This document shows, piece by piece, positions 1-7,162 of a stretch of 13,815 nt of DNA (positions within the stretch are counted from its first letter, which is position 1; every line of letters begins with the position of its first letter). A model generated the notes under the pieces. The model did not search any database. It had not been told where the DNA came from and saw nothing but the letters and a program-made list of their open reading frames with translations. Source of the DNA: Clostridia bacterium (GTDB taxonomy: Bacteria > Bacillota > Clostridia > TANB77 > CAG-508); contig JAAVXQ010000143.1 of assembly GCA_022790685.1 (NCBI GenBank), forward strand, positions 1 through 13,815. The letters are read 5' to 3'. The position numbers and the translations under genes are program-made.

Positions 1-81
1 TTTAGAGAGGAAGAAAATTTGGAAGAATATATACCTACATATGAAATTAAAAAACTTATAGAAATTAAGAACATATTATAA
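1..81 (+). CDS. 3' end of an unidentified protein (partial)
   Basis: The first 26 codons of the window are open in frame 1 and end in TAA at 79-81. The visible tail is acidic, then basic and hydrophobic, ending ...EIKKLIEIKNIL. It is followed 18 bases later by a strong hairpin terminator, which supports a real gene ending here. No domain can be recognised from so short a piece. Confidence 0.6.
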   Translation, partial: FREEENLEEYIPTYEIKKLIEIKNIL

Positions 82-99
82 ATATATTAAATTAATAAG

Positions 100-131
100 C
101 AATAAAGAGAGAAGGAATTCTCTCTTTATTG
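100..131. terminator. bidirectional intrinsic terminator
   Basis: A perfect 14-bp inverted repeat (arms 100-113 and 118-131, CAATAAAGAGAGAA and its complement) encloses a 4-base GGAA loop. It lies between the end of the + strand gene at 81 and the end of the - strand anti-sigma gene at 150, so it probably serves both convergent transcripts. Confidence 0.8.
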
Positions 132-149
132 TGTATTACTATTAATTTT

Positions 150-821
150 TTATAACTGATCTTCATTAACTATTAAATAACTTGCATTTACAATTTCTGG
201 AAAAGAATTAATATCACTTTCAGTTAAGAAATACTGATCTTTTATACAAACTAAAGTTATTTTTTGTCCAACTTTTAACATATCCATATCAAGTTCTTTT
301 CCATTAGAAAGTAAAGTTGGTGCAGTATCTTCTGCTATAAGAATATTAAATTCACCTTGCCAATTTTTTTCGTTCATATCATTTATAGCTGATAGTTTTA
401 AATATTTTGCTCTATAATTTACATTTTTATCTGTAATTTCTTCAATTATTGCATAGCATATTTCATGAGGTTTGTTTATATTGTCTGCATAGACGGTTGC
501 TGCTTTTGAAAGAAGGTACATATATTTTCTATAATGACAAGCTAAAAATATAGAAACAAATAATGCAATAAGTAAAAATATTATTAAACTTGTTTTTAAA
601 ACTTTTATTTTTTTATTAACTTTTTTAAAACCATTAATTTGTTTAAAATCTGAGTGATAATTTGAATTACTAATATTGCTTTTCATATTTTCATAAACAA
701 TAGAACAATCAGAACACTCTGAGATATGTTTTTTAATAAATTCAGTTGTTTCTTTTGAGGTTAAGCCATCTATATAACTTGGAAGTAAATCTCTAACAAT
801 TTTACAATCTTTATTATTCAT
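150..821 (-). CDS. membrane-bound zinc-finger anti-sigma factor
   Basis: The 223-aa protein begins with a cytoplasmic zf-HC2/ZAS-type anti-sigma domain. It shows C6, the LLPSYIDG motif common in this family, and the Zn-binding H32-x3-C36-x2-C39 signature. A single membrane helix follows at about residues 78-94, then an extracytoplasmic domain of about 125 residues that I do not recognise and that may be the sensor. In this family the N-terminal domain holds the partner ECF sigma factor inactive until an envelope signal causes release. The gene lies directly downstream of the ECF sigma gene, with its ATG overlapping the sigma stop codon region (814-821). A strong AAAGGAGG site (831-838) sits 8 bases upstream. 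The pair is almost certainly co-transcribed and translationally coupled. The inducing signal is unknown. Confidence 0.85.
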   Translation of the reverse strand: MNNKDCKIVRDLLPSYIDGLTSKETTEFIKKHISECSDCSIVYENMKSNISNSNYHSDFKQINGFKKVNKKIKVLKTSLIIFLLIALFVSIFLACHYRKYMYLLSKAATVYADNINKPHEICYAIIEEITDKNVNYRAKYLKLSAINDMNEKNWQGEFNILIAEDTAPTLLSNGKELDMDMLKVGQKITLVCIKDQYFLTESDINSFPEIVNASYLIVNEDQL

Positions 822-1292
822 TTTCTTTATCCTCCTTTAATTTTTCTTTTCCTCTATAAAAGGTAACTCTAGCCCAGTTTTCAGATTTATTCATAATTTC
901 TCCAATTTCTTTAAAACTTAGTTCTCCAGATAGCCTTAAATACATTACATCTTTTACTGGAGAATCTAATTTTTGAATACTTTTAAAAAGATTTATTTTG
1001 TCTCCGAGTTGCTAAAATCATTTCATCTTCTAGAATAGTATGGATAGAATTTTCATCAAGTCCGTGTTTGTTTTTTATTTCTTCTAATTTCTTCTATCCA
1101 TAAGTTTTTAGCAATAGCACAAAGCCAAGTTGATAATTTTGATTTTTCTTTAAAATTATTTATATTTTTTATTGCCCTATAAAATGTTTCTTGTGTAAGC
1201 TCTTCAGCAAGGTCTTCATTATATGTAAGAAAGAGTAAATATTTATAAACTATCTGAAAGTTTTCTTCATATATTTTATCAAGATTATTCAA
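814..1292 (-). CDS. ECF RNA polymerase sigma factor, read through two +1 shifts at CGG
   Basis: Read continuously the frame stops after 78 codons, but the whole sigma factor is present if two +1 shifts are allowed. Residues 1-76 carry region 2 (EELTQETFYRAIKNI; STWLCAIAKNLW). The first shift is at the CGG at 1064-1062, after which 19 residues follow in the next frame. The second is at the CGG at 1006-1004, followed by 63 residues of region 4 (LRLSGELSFKEIGEIM; SENWARVTFYRGKEKL). The restored length of 158 aa is normal for an ECF factor. The start is TTG at 1292, chosen for AGGAGG at 1303-1298, 5 bases upstream. The stop (816-814) overlaps the anti-sigma ATG. No other stop or lesion is seen, and the coupling with the downstream gene is intact, so decay is a poor explanation. 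A true pseudogene or assembly errors remain possible. Confidence 0.8.
1003..1006 (-). other. candidate +1 recoding site 2 (CGGA) in the sigma gene
   Basis: On the - strand the frame reads GCA ACT CGG AGA CAA. Skipping the C at 1006 gives GCA ACT GGA GAC AAA and opens region 4 through to the expected stop. Staying in frame reaches a TAA a few codons later. The P-site codon ACT would have to re-pair on CTC, which is unfavourable. That points to skipping in the A site or four-base reading rather than P-site slippage. Recoding itself is inferred. Confidence 0.6.
1061..1064 (-). other. candidate +1 recoding site 1 (CGGA) in the sigma gene
   Basis: On the - strand the frame reads CAA ACA CGG ACT TGA TGA. 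Skipping the C at 1064 gives CAA ACA GGA CTT GAT GAA and continues open into the second half of the protein. In the unshifted frame two stop codons come right after the next codon. An extra A in the nearby A6 run (1070-1075) could also explain this break on its own. The identical CGGA context at the other two breaks favours the CGG reading. Confidence 0.55.
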
Positions 1293-1325
1293 AGTTTCCT
1301 CCTTTTATATTCTTTGTATATCTAT

Positions 1326-1353
1326 TAGACTTAAAAGAGTTAGTTTCGTTACA
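1326..1353 (-). promoter_or_regulatory. candidate ECF-type autoregulatory promoter
   Basis: Upstream of the sigma gene the - strand carries TGTAAC (1353-1348), a 16-base spacer, then AGTCTA (1331-1326). This resembles the AAC-containing -35 and CGTC-like -10 elements of ECF sigma promoters, which often drive their own sigma gene. The -10 region is about 33 bases from the TTG start. The match is by eye only, and no other copy was found in the window. Confidence 0.5.
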
Positions 1354-1431
1354 AAAGTTTTAAATTTTTCATATTTTCTAAAATAATATAAGATATATTC
1401 TATACTATATATTAAACTTTATTTTAAAAGA

Positions 1432-1464
1432 AAAGTATAGAAATTTATGGAATTTCTATACTTT
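1432..1464 (-). terminator. intrinsic terminator after the U32 peptidase gene
   Basis: A perfect 14-bp stem (1432-1445 with 1451-1464) encloses a 5-base loop. On the - strand it is followed by a TTTTCTTTT run. It lies about 60 bases past the U32 stop codon and separates that gene from the sigma operon promoter. Confidence 0.8.
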
Positions 1465-1522
1465 AATTGTAATTAATATTTTATTTTTGTGAAATAGAAA
1501 TAAAGCAAGTACAAGATTATTT

Positions 1523-3986
1523 TTAGAAAGCACCATTTGTATAATCTTTTCCATCAATTCTTTTACCATTTAAATAAGTTTGAATTATAGAATTTATATC
1601 TTCTATATTCTCATCTAAAATATCAATTCTATAATTATTTAAAGAAAGATCACTTGGATTTATAGAAGTTATTTTGCTATTATAAATTGTAGTTATAGAA
1701 AATAGGTTATCAGGTAAAATTCTAAACTCAAAACCCATTCTATCTTTTAAATAATATTTATCGTTTTTTAAACATTTTTTGTCACATTCTTTATAACACT
1801 TATTACTTTTTCCTAAATAGCAATAGCTATTTGTCATAACAGGTAAGTTTCCATATACAATAAGTTCTAGGTTTTGAATGTTAGAATCAGTTAAATTTGT
1901 TTCAATATTTAATATTTCATTTTTAGTAAGTTCAGGAGATAGGGTAATAGTAGATATATTTTTTTCCTTTAACATATTTATAGAAATGTTATTAAAAACA
2001 TTTAAAGAGTAGTTACTAATAATTTCTAAATTAAAAGCTTTTAAAAATTCTAATTCAGAAATATGAGATATAACAAATCCTTTTATAGAGAAATTGTCTA
2101 CAATGTTTTTTAATTTAGAAGAATATAGATTTTCTTTTGAAGGCAAATCTCTTAAAATAATTGGCATATATACATATAAATTAAAATTATCTCCAAGTTT
2201 TTTTAGTAATTCAAAATATTCATTATTATAAAAATATTTTAATGGAATATATAGTTTATTAGCATTTTGTATATCAAGATAGTTCATATTTAAATTTAAA
2301 TTATTTAGTAATAAAGAAATATTTTTCTTATTAGGAGCAGGAGATAAATTAGTAGGTATTTCATAATTAATGGATTTTTTTGAAATATTATGAGTATACT
2401 TTTTCATTACTTCATTTTCAAGTCCAGCTAAAACTTCTCGGCGAAGTTCATTTAAAATACTTATTTTGGGTATAAAAAGTCCATCCTCTAAAATAACATT
2501 AATATTTTCAAATTCAAATTCAGTAGAGCCAGTTTTTGAAAGCTGATCTAGAATTTTTTCTTTTGAAATAGGTTTATTAATAGCTTCTTCTGGAAACATA
2601 TTTAAAGTTTTTTCATAAGATACCTCTTTATAAAATCCATCTTTTCCAAATACTTTAAAAATAATAGGTGTATTTTTCTTTACTAAGATTTCTCCATTTA
2701 TTTTTATCTTTTTAAATTCTTTATTTTCACTAAAGGTAGGAAGAGAGGCTTTATTTAAATAAATATCTTCAATTTTATAAATTTTATCTTTAAAGTTAAT
2801 ATTTCCTTTCATTCTGCCGATTTTTACTATTTCACCCAGAGGGGCAGAAGTGAAGTTTTTATTATTTATCATTAATTCAGAAATAGTATAAGAATTAGAA
2901 TTAATAGAAATTTTATCACCAATAGATAATTTGTTTTGAAGTTTTAAAGAAATATGACCTTTATTTTGATTGAAGGTATAAACTTCTCCTAGGTACAGTC
3001 CCATATTATTTGGTTTTTCTTTAAAAATTAAATTTCTATTTTCTTTTTCACTTAAATGTCCTTTTGAAAATTCACCTCTATTAAATACTTGCATAAGTTC
3101 TTCTTTATCAGAAAGAAGGGTATTTTTATTTTTTTCATTTAGTTTCTTATTTATTAAATCTCTTAAAGAGTTATTATCTAAATCAATATTTTGACTTATT
3201 AAATCTATATATTTTCTATAAATCTTTGTAACTGTTGCAACATATGTTGGAGTTTTCATACGACCTTCGATTTTAAAGGAGTCTATACCAGCTTTTATAA
3301 GTTCTGGCAATAATTCTATAGAACATAAGTCACGAGGGCTAAGCAAATAACCTTTATCTAAGACTTCTTTTTCAGAATGAAGCTCATAAGGAAGTCGGCA
3401 AGGTTGTGCACATAATCCTCTATTTCCAGAACGTCCACCTATCATACTAGATAGCAAACATTGACCAGAATAAGAAATACATAAAGCGCCATGAACAAAT
3501 ACCTCAAGTTCAATATCTGTATTTTTCTTTATATTTTCAATTTCTTGAAAAGTAAGTTCTCTAGAAAGAACACATCTAGAAAAGCCTAAGCTTTGAACTT
3601 GCTTTACTCCCTCTAAATTATGAACAGTCATTTGAGTACTAGCATGAATAGGAATTTCTGGATAATTTTTTCTTAAATATAAGCCAAGCCCAATATCTTG
3701 AACAATAATAGCGTCAACACCAATATTATACGCAAAAACTGCTAAATCTATAGCTTTATCAAATTCATCATTTTTAATTAATGTATTTAAAGTTAGATTT
3801 ATTTTAACATTTCTTAATTTGGCATATTTTACAGCTTCTTTTAAAGTTTCTTCATCAAAATTTGTAGCTCTTGCTCTAGCACTAAAGCTAGAAGCTCCAA
3901 GATATACGCAATCTGCACCATTTTGTATAGCGGCTTTTAAACATTCAAAATCTCCGAGCAGGAGAAAGTAATTCTGGTTTATTCAT
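1523..3986 (-). CDS. U32-family peptidase (DUF3656-like long form), read through one +1 shift at CGG
   Basis: Read with one +1 shift at codon 11, the gene gives an 820-aa protein, the length of the long DUF3656-containing U32 proteins common in Clostridia. The N-terminus (MNKPELLSPA, then GDFECLKAAIQNGADCVYLG) is the family's conserved barrel opening, but the last part is reachable only after the shift. Without it, the next usable start at 3631 would lose 118 residues of a conserved barrel. The U32 signature EVFVHGALCISYSGQC is followed by cysteine-rich SGNRGLCAQPCRLPYEL, and a second Cys cluster (YCYLGKSNKCYKECDKKC) lies near the C-terminus. Relatives include RlhA and YrrO-type proteins, some of which act in tRNA or rRNA hydroxylation with a metal centre. 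Peptidase activity is not assured. ATG at 3986 is preceded by AAAGAGG (4000-3994). Confidence 0.85.
3953..3956 (-). other. candidate +1 recoding site (CGGA) in the U32 gene
   Basis: On the - strand the frame reads TCT CCT GCT CGG AGA TTT TGA. Omitting the C at 3956 gives GCT GGA GAT TTT GAA TGT and the conserved Pro-Ala-Gly-Asp of U32 proteins. Family conservation therefore says this position is decoded as a single glycine. It is the clearest of the three sites because the protein is strongly conserved on both sides of the break. Confidence 0.7.
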
Positions 3987-4019
3987 ATATTATCCTCTTT
4001 ACATAAAATTATAGATTAG

Positions 4020-4048
4020 ATTATATCATAAAAATAATAATATAACAA
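4020..4048 (-). promoter_or_regulatory. sigma-A type promoter of the U32 gene
   Basis: TTGTTA (4048-4043) and TATAAT (4025-4020) are separated by 17 bases on the - strand, about 34 bases upstream of the U32 start codon at 3986. An active consensus-like promoter argues that the gene is still expressed. Confidence 0.65.
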
Positions 4049-4134
4049 TTGATATACATAGCTAGTATTAGATTTTAGAAAGTTATTTAAAATAAAATGA
4101 ATTTGTTTGAAAAAAATAAAGAAATATAGTAGTA

Positions 4135-4140
4135 TATAAT
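4135..4140 (+). promoter_or_regulatory. possible -10 element of the envelope operon
   Basis: A perfect TATAAT lies 38 bases before the ATG at 4178, but the matching -35 position (about 4112-4117) is only A-rich. The operon may use a weak or activated promoter. A clear AGGAGG ribosome site follows at 4162-4167. Confidence 0.35.
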
Positions 4141-4177
4141 AAAGAAAGTTGAAACTGTTTGAGGAGGCTTAAAATAT

Positions 4178-4900
4178 ATGAGTAAAAAAATAAAAAGAAT
4201 AATATTTTATATAGTAGTTTTAATATTAACAATTATAGTTGTAAAAAATATAAATAATAATAGAATTATACATAGAATAGGAGAGAAGCTTTGCAAATTG
4301 TATAGTTTAGAAAATTTATACTATGAAGAAAAAGCGATAGACAGTAGAAATGAAAGCTCTATAAGTAAAAGATTAGAAGATAATATATATATAGAAATTT
4401 ATAATGGAGAGAAAAAGGTTATTAAAAGAACCTTTTATGATTTTGCAGAAGAAAAAGGTGGAACTATTAATGAAGATGGAATTTTAGTAACTTCCATTAT
4501 ATCTCCTATTTTGGAAATTAGACAAAATGAAGAAGAGAAAGAGAAAATATATAATATTTCAAAAACTAAATCAGAAACATATTGTATGAAAAGATTTATG
4601 AATGAGAATATGAGACTAGAAGTAATTAGACTTAAAAATGTCAAAAGCAAAAAGATAGATGGAAAAAAATGTTATGAAATTACAATAGAAATAGCAGGAG
4701 GAATAGAAAAAACATATTTTGATAAAGAAACTCTATTACCAATAAAAACTATTTTAAGCAAAGACAACAAAGATATCACAAAAAATATTATAATAAAAGA
4801 AAACAATGTAACAATAGAAGAAGTAATAATTCCAGAAGATATTGAAAAAATGACAGAAAAAGAGTATATGGAATATAATTTAAAAGTTAAAAATAATTAA
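4178..4900 (+). CDS. membrane-anchored or exported protein, possibly LolA-like fold
   Basis: The 240-aa protein begins with a basic stretch and one hydrophobic helix (about residues 7-23), so it is a signal-anchored or secreted protein. The rest is highly charged and lysine/glutamate-rich. The segment around residues 160-220 (GKKCYEITIEIAGGIEKTYF, then a DKETLLPIK stretch) resembles the beta-strand pattern of LolA/LolB-like or DUF4292-like lipoprotein-carrier folds in Gram-positives, in which a 'fixed residue plus TYFDKETLLP' motif is common. That assignment is tentative. There is no lipobox cysteine at the end of the helix. It is the first gene of a three-gene envelope operon with a sortase. 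AGGAGG at 4162-4167 supports the start. Confidence 0.6.
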   Translation: MSKKIKRIIFYIVVLILTIIVVKNINNNRIIHRIGEKLCKLYSLENLYYEEKAIDSRNESSISKRLEDNIYIEIYNGEKKVIKRTFYDFAEEKGGTINEDGILVTSIISPILEIRQNEEEKEKIYNISKTKSETYCMKRFMNENMRLEVIRLKNVKSKKIDGKKCYEITIEIAGGIEKTYFDKETLLPIKTILSKDNKDITKNIIIKENNVTIEEVIIPEDIEKMTEKEYMEYNLKVKNN

Positions 4901-4949
4901 CATTATTATAAGAAAGTATATAAATAAAATTTCTGATAATAATAATTTT

Positions 4950-5588
4950 ATGAATCAGATATTAGTTACAAATTTTGAAAATGATAGTGATAAAGAAAAT
5001 CAAAATAAAGATAAAAAAAAGAAATTATTTAAAATACAAATGATTACTTCAATTTTGCTTGCATTTATTTTATATGGAAAGAGCCAACTAGAAGATTATA
5101 ATAAGCAAAAGGTTCAAAAATTAACTGAAAGTATTGATAAAAACTTGAAAGTATCATCTTTGTACAATGTAAAAAAAGAAGAAGCAGAAGAAAGAATATA
5201 TTTTGGAAAGATAATAATTCCTAAAATAGATTTAGAATATACAATTTTTAATAATTTTAATGAAGAATTATTAAAAATAGCACCCTGTAAATTTTATGGT
5301 GTAGATATTGGAGAAAAGGGTAATATTTGTATAGCAGGACATAATTATAATGATAGAAGATTTTTTGGAAAATTATTTGATATAGAAGTAAATGATATAA
5401 TAAAATTAGTTAATTTAGAAGGAAAGTCATATATATATAAAGTTTATGACATGTATGAAACAGAACCAGATGATTTAAGTTGTCTTAAAAATGAAAAGAA
5501 GTATGAGCTTACACTTGTAACTTGCAACAATAGTAATAAAAAAAGAAGAATAATAAAAGCAGTATATAATGAATTTATAGATAAATAA
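4950..5588 (+). CDS. sortase, membrane-anchored transpeptidase
   Basis: This 212-aa protein has a lysine-rich cytoplasmic N-terminus, one membrane helix (about residues 30-43), then a sortase barrel beginning FGKIIIPKIDLEYTIF. The catalytic residues are visible: His in CIAGHNY (about residue 132), Cys in LTLVTCNN (about 191) and Arg in KKRRIIK (about 199). Sortases cleave a C-terminal sorting signal of a secreted protein and link it to peptidoglycan or to another subunit. The class is not certain; the compact domain resembles class D/E or A-like enzymes. No LPXTG-like substrate is present in the window. No clear Shine-Dalgarno sequence precedes the ATG, and the frame is open upstream to 4884, so the start is uncertain. 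Confidence 0.85.
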   Translation: MNQILVTNFENDSDKENQNKDKKKKLFKIQMITSILLAFILYGKSQLEDYNKQKVQKLTESIDKNLKVSSLYNVKKEEAEERIYFGKIIIPKIDLEYTIFNNFNEELLKIAPCKFYGVDIGEKGNICIAGHNYNDRRFFGKLFDIEVNDIIKLVNLEGKSYIYKVYDMYETEPDDLSCLKNEKKYELTLVTCNNSNKKRRIIKAVYNEFIDK

Positions 5589-5606
5589 ACAAGGAGAATC
5601 ATATAT

Positions 5607-5903
5607 ATGAAAAAAATAATAATTTCAATAATTATATTAATAATATTAATTTCTATAATTAGTATTATATATTCTAGAACATATGTTGTAAAAGTAATAA
5701 AATCAGATAATAATAGTTCAAGTATTGGTATATTAAATCATAATTATCAAAAAAATATACTTACAGGAGGAATTGATGCATATATAAAAGAAGCATTTCC
5801 AAAGGATTCAATTTTAATAATATTTCAAGGAAATGGATTTGTTGAGTATCAAAGTTCTCCTGCAAAGTGGTCAGGAAATTATTACATAATAAAAATTAAA
5901 TAA
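5607..5903 (+). CDS. small secreted or membrane protein of unknown function
   Basis: This 98-aa protein has a very hydrophobic isoleucine-rich N-terminal helix (residues 3-21) acting as a signal peptide or anchor, then a roughly 75-residue extracytoplasmic domain rich in beta-type residues (YVVKVIKSDN; SILIIFQGNGFVEYQ). It follows the sortase by 18 bases with an AAGGAG site (5592-5597), so it is co-translated in the same operon. It has no sorting motif, so it is not an obvious sortase substrate. I do not recognise the family. Confidence 0.6.
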   Translation: MKKIIISIIILIILISIISIIYSRTYVVKVIKSDNNSSSIGILNHNYQKNILTGGIDAYIKEAFPKDSILIIFQGNGFVEYQSSPAKWSGNYYIIKIK

Positions 5904-5940
5904 AAATAAGTCACTTTAAAAGTAAAGTGACTTATTTTTA
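5901..5940. terminator. bidirectional intrinsic terminator between convergent genes
   Basis: A perfect 17-bp stem (5901-5917 with 5924-5940) around a 6-base loop has A-rich and T-rich outer ends, giving U-tracts on both strands. The + strand stop codon at 5901-5903 lies inside the stem. It ends the sortase operon and the convergent oapA transcript. Confidence 0.9.
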
Positions 5941-5956
5941 TTTAATATAGATTATT

Positions 5957-6481
5957 TTATTTATCAAAATTAATAATTTTTGTTATGAAAGATATTATTT
6001 CTGTAGATTTATTTTTTGCAATTTCTTTTGTAAAAGCTTTACCACCAACAGTAAAAGAAGCAACTAAAGCACTAATTACAAATTGAAAATATGAGCTCAT
6101 ACCATAGCTTTCAGTTAGTTTTAATGCGATTATAGCACTTATAGCACCACTTAAAACACCACATATATCACCAATTACATCAGCACAAAAATTAGAAACT
6201 TTTGCAGAATTTCTAATTAATTTGATAGCTGTTTTTGAACCTTTGATTTTTTTTGAAGCTTGTGCATGAAAATGTTCTTCGTTTGCAACTGTTACTGCTA
6301 CACCAACTAAATCAAAAAAGACACCAACAAGTATAACTAAAACTAAAATAATAATACCAGGTATTAAATCTAATTTTGTTATAGCTGTATTTGAAATATA
6401 AGAAAAAAGTAAAGATAATAAGAATGTAGAAACAAGAACTACTATAATCCAACTATTAACTCTTTGCTTTTTTTGTTTCAT
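5957..6481 (-). CDS. oapA: OLE-associated membrane protein (OapA-like)
   Basis: The 174-aa protein has four predicted membrane helices (about residues 10-28, 39-62, 102-121 and 130-147). A basic polar loop between helices 2 and 3 contains NEEHFHAQASKKIKGSK, and helix 3 begins with NFCADVIGDICGVLSG. Size, topology and these motifs match my recollection of OapA, the membrane protein that binds OLE RNA. In studied Firmicutes the complex sits at the membrane and affects tolerance to cold, alcohols and magnesium. The long structured RNA unit directly upstream on the same strand supports this. The frame is open to 6628, but I choose ATG 6481 because AAGGAG (6493-6488) lies 6 bases upstream. The extra 49 codons would overlap the RNA and its terminator. 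There is no nusB/xse/recN neighbourhood. Confidence 0.75.
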   Translation of the reverse strand: MKQKKQRVNSWIIVVLVSTFLLSLLFSYISNTAITKLDLIPGIIILVLVILVGVFFDLVGVAVTVANEEHFHAQASKKIKGSKTAIKLIRNSAKVSNFCADVIGDICGVLSGAISAIIALKLTESYGMSSYFQFVISALVASFTVGGKAFTKEIAKNKSTEIISFITKIINFDK

Positions 6482-6511
6482 TTTTTTCTCCTTAAAATAA
6501 AATTTTATAAT

Positions 6512-6541
6512 AAAAAACATTTTGTATAGAAAATGTTTTTT
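6512..6541 (-). terminator. AT-rich hairpin at the 3' end of the OLE RNA
   Basis: A 12-bp stem (6512-6523 with 6530-6541) and 6-base loop end in a T-run on the - strand, about 20 bases before the oapA ribosome site. It is placed to end the noncoding RNA while letting some polymerase read on into oapA. Confidence 0.65.
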
Positions 6542-7156
6542 TATACTTGTAAATAAAAATAAAAAAAGTTGGTAAAAACTTAAGTAAATTTTACGGTTTA
6601 GGTCTAGCAGAATTTCTCTATTTTTCATTAACCATTACTAGTTAACCGTTTCCGTTTAAGAAAAATACCTTATAAACAAAGACGCTAGATCGCCACTTAA
6701 ATCCGTACCTTAATCCTTAAATTTCCAAGTCTTTAAAAAGACTAACACTCTAGAAATTTTCTTTGAGCATACCTTAATAACTATTACTAGTCTTTTTTGC
6801 AATATATGTTTCATAACTTAAAATAATGTAAAATAAAAATTATGGCCATAAAACTTTTATTTTTTAAATAGAAAAATTAATCCCCATATATCACTCAAGG
6901 CAGATATTACACTATGCAAAACCAAAGATATAAGTTTACATAGAATTGTACTTAAAATGTATGTATTTTAAGTCTCAGCGAAACAAGGAATCATATATAT
7001 GCCATTATAGACTATCCTTATTTCTTTACTCCTTAGGAACACACAAAACTGGGCGTAATGCGCAAACTCTAAGAAACTTCAAACGGTAATACCTTTCTAG
7101 TGGATTTTTAGGCCCACCCTCATAATAGTAGTACACACTAGAATAATGCACCAACG
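6512..7156 (-). ncRNA. ole: large structured noncoding RNA, probable OLE RNA
   Basis: This roughly 640-base stretch has no credible ORF on either strand, yet a strong - strand promoter (7191-7163) drives it and a hairpin ends it. Its composition is less AT-biased than the intergenic DNA around it. Visible pairings include a 7-bp stem 7136-7142 with 7096-7102 near the 5' end, a GCG/CGC hairpin at about 7053-7063 enclosed by CTTAG/CTAAG near 7032-7074, and a 10-bp stem 6788-6797 with 6735-6744 in the 3' half. Length (OLE is about 610 nt), orientation and position directly before an OapA-like gene fit OLE RNA. I did not align it to the family consensus, so the identification rests on context and size. 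Confidence 0.7.
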
Positions 7157-7162
7157 AGATTT

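Noticed and set aside
1056..1292. A complete 78-aa region-2-only mini sigma factor
   Set aside because: Region 4 follows immediately in other frames and ends exactly at the anti-sigma start, so the short frame is the first piece of a longer gene.
1523..3631. A U32 peptidase starting at 3631
   Set aside because: The family's conserved N-terminal barrel continues upstream to 3986, where there is a ribosome site and promoter; 3631 is an internal Met.
1003..3956. The three frame breaks as ordinary sequencing errors
   Set aside because: Not fully excluded, but the extra base is always a C before GGA and not in a homopolymer, while many other GGA sequences in the window are error-free. Only the first site has a nearby A6 run as an alternative.
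4435..4650. - strand ORF of 71 codons inside the first envelope-operon gene
   Set aside because: It is a shadow of the + strand gene, with no ribosome site or recognisable domain.
6482..6628. 49-residue N-terminal extension of the OapA-like protein
   Set aside because: It overlaps the RNA terminator and has an AT-rich, unlikely composition; the ATG at 6481 has a proper AAGGAG.
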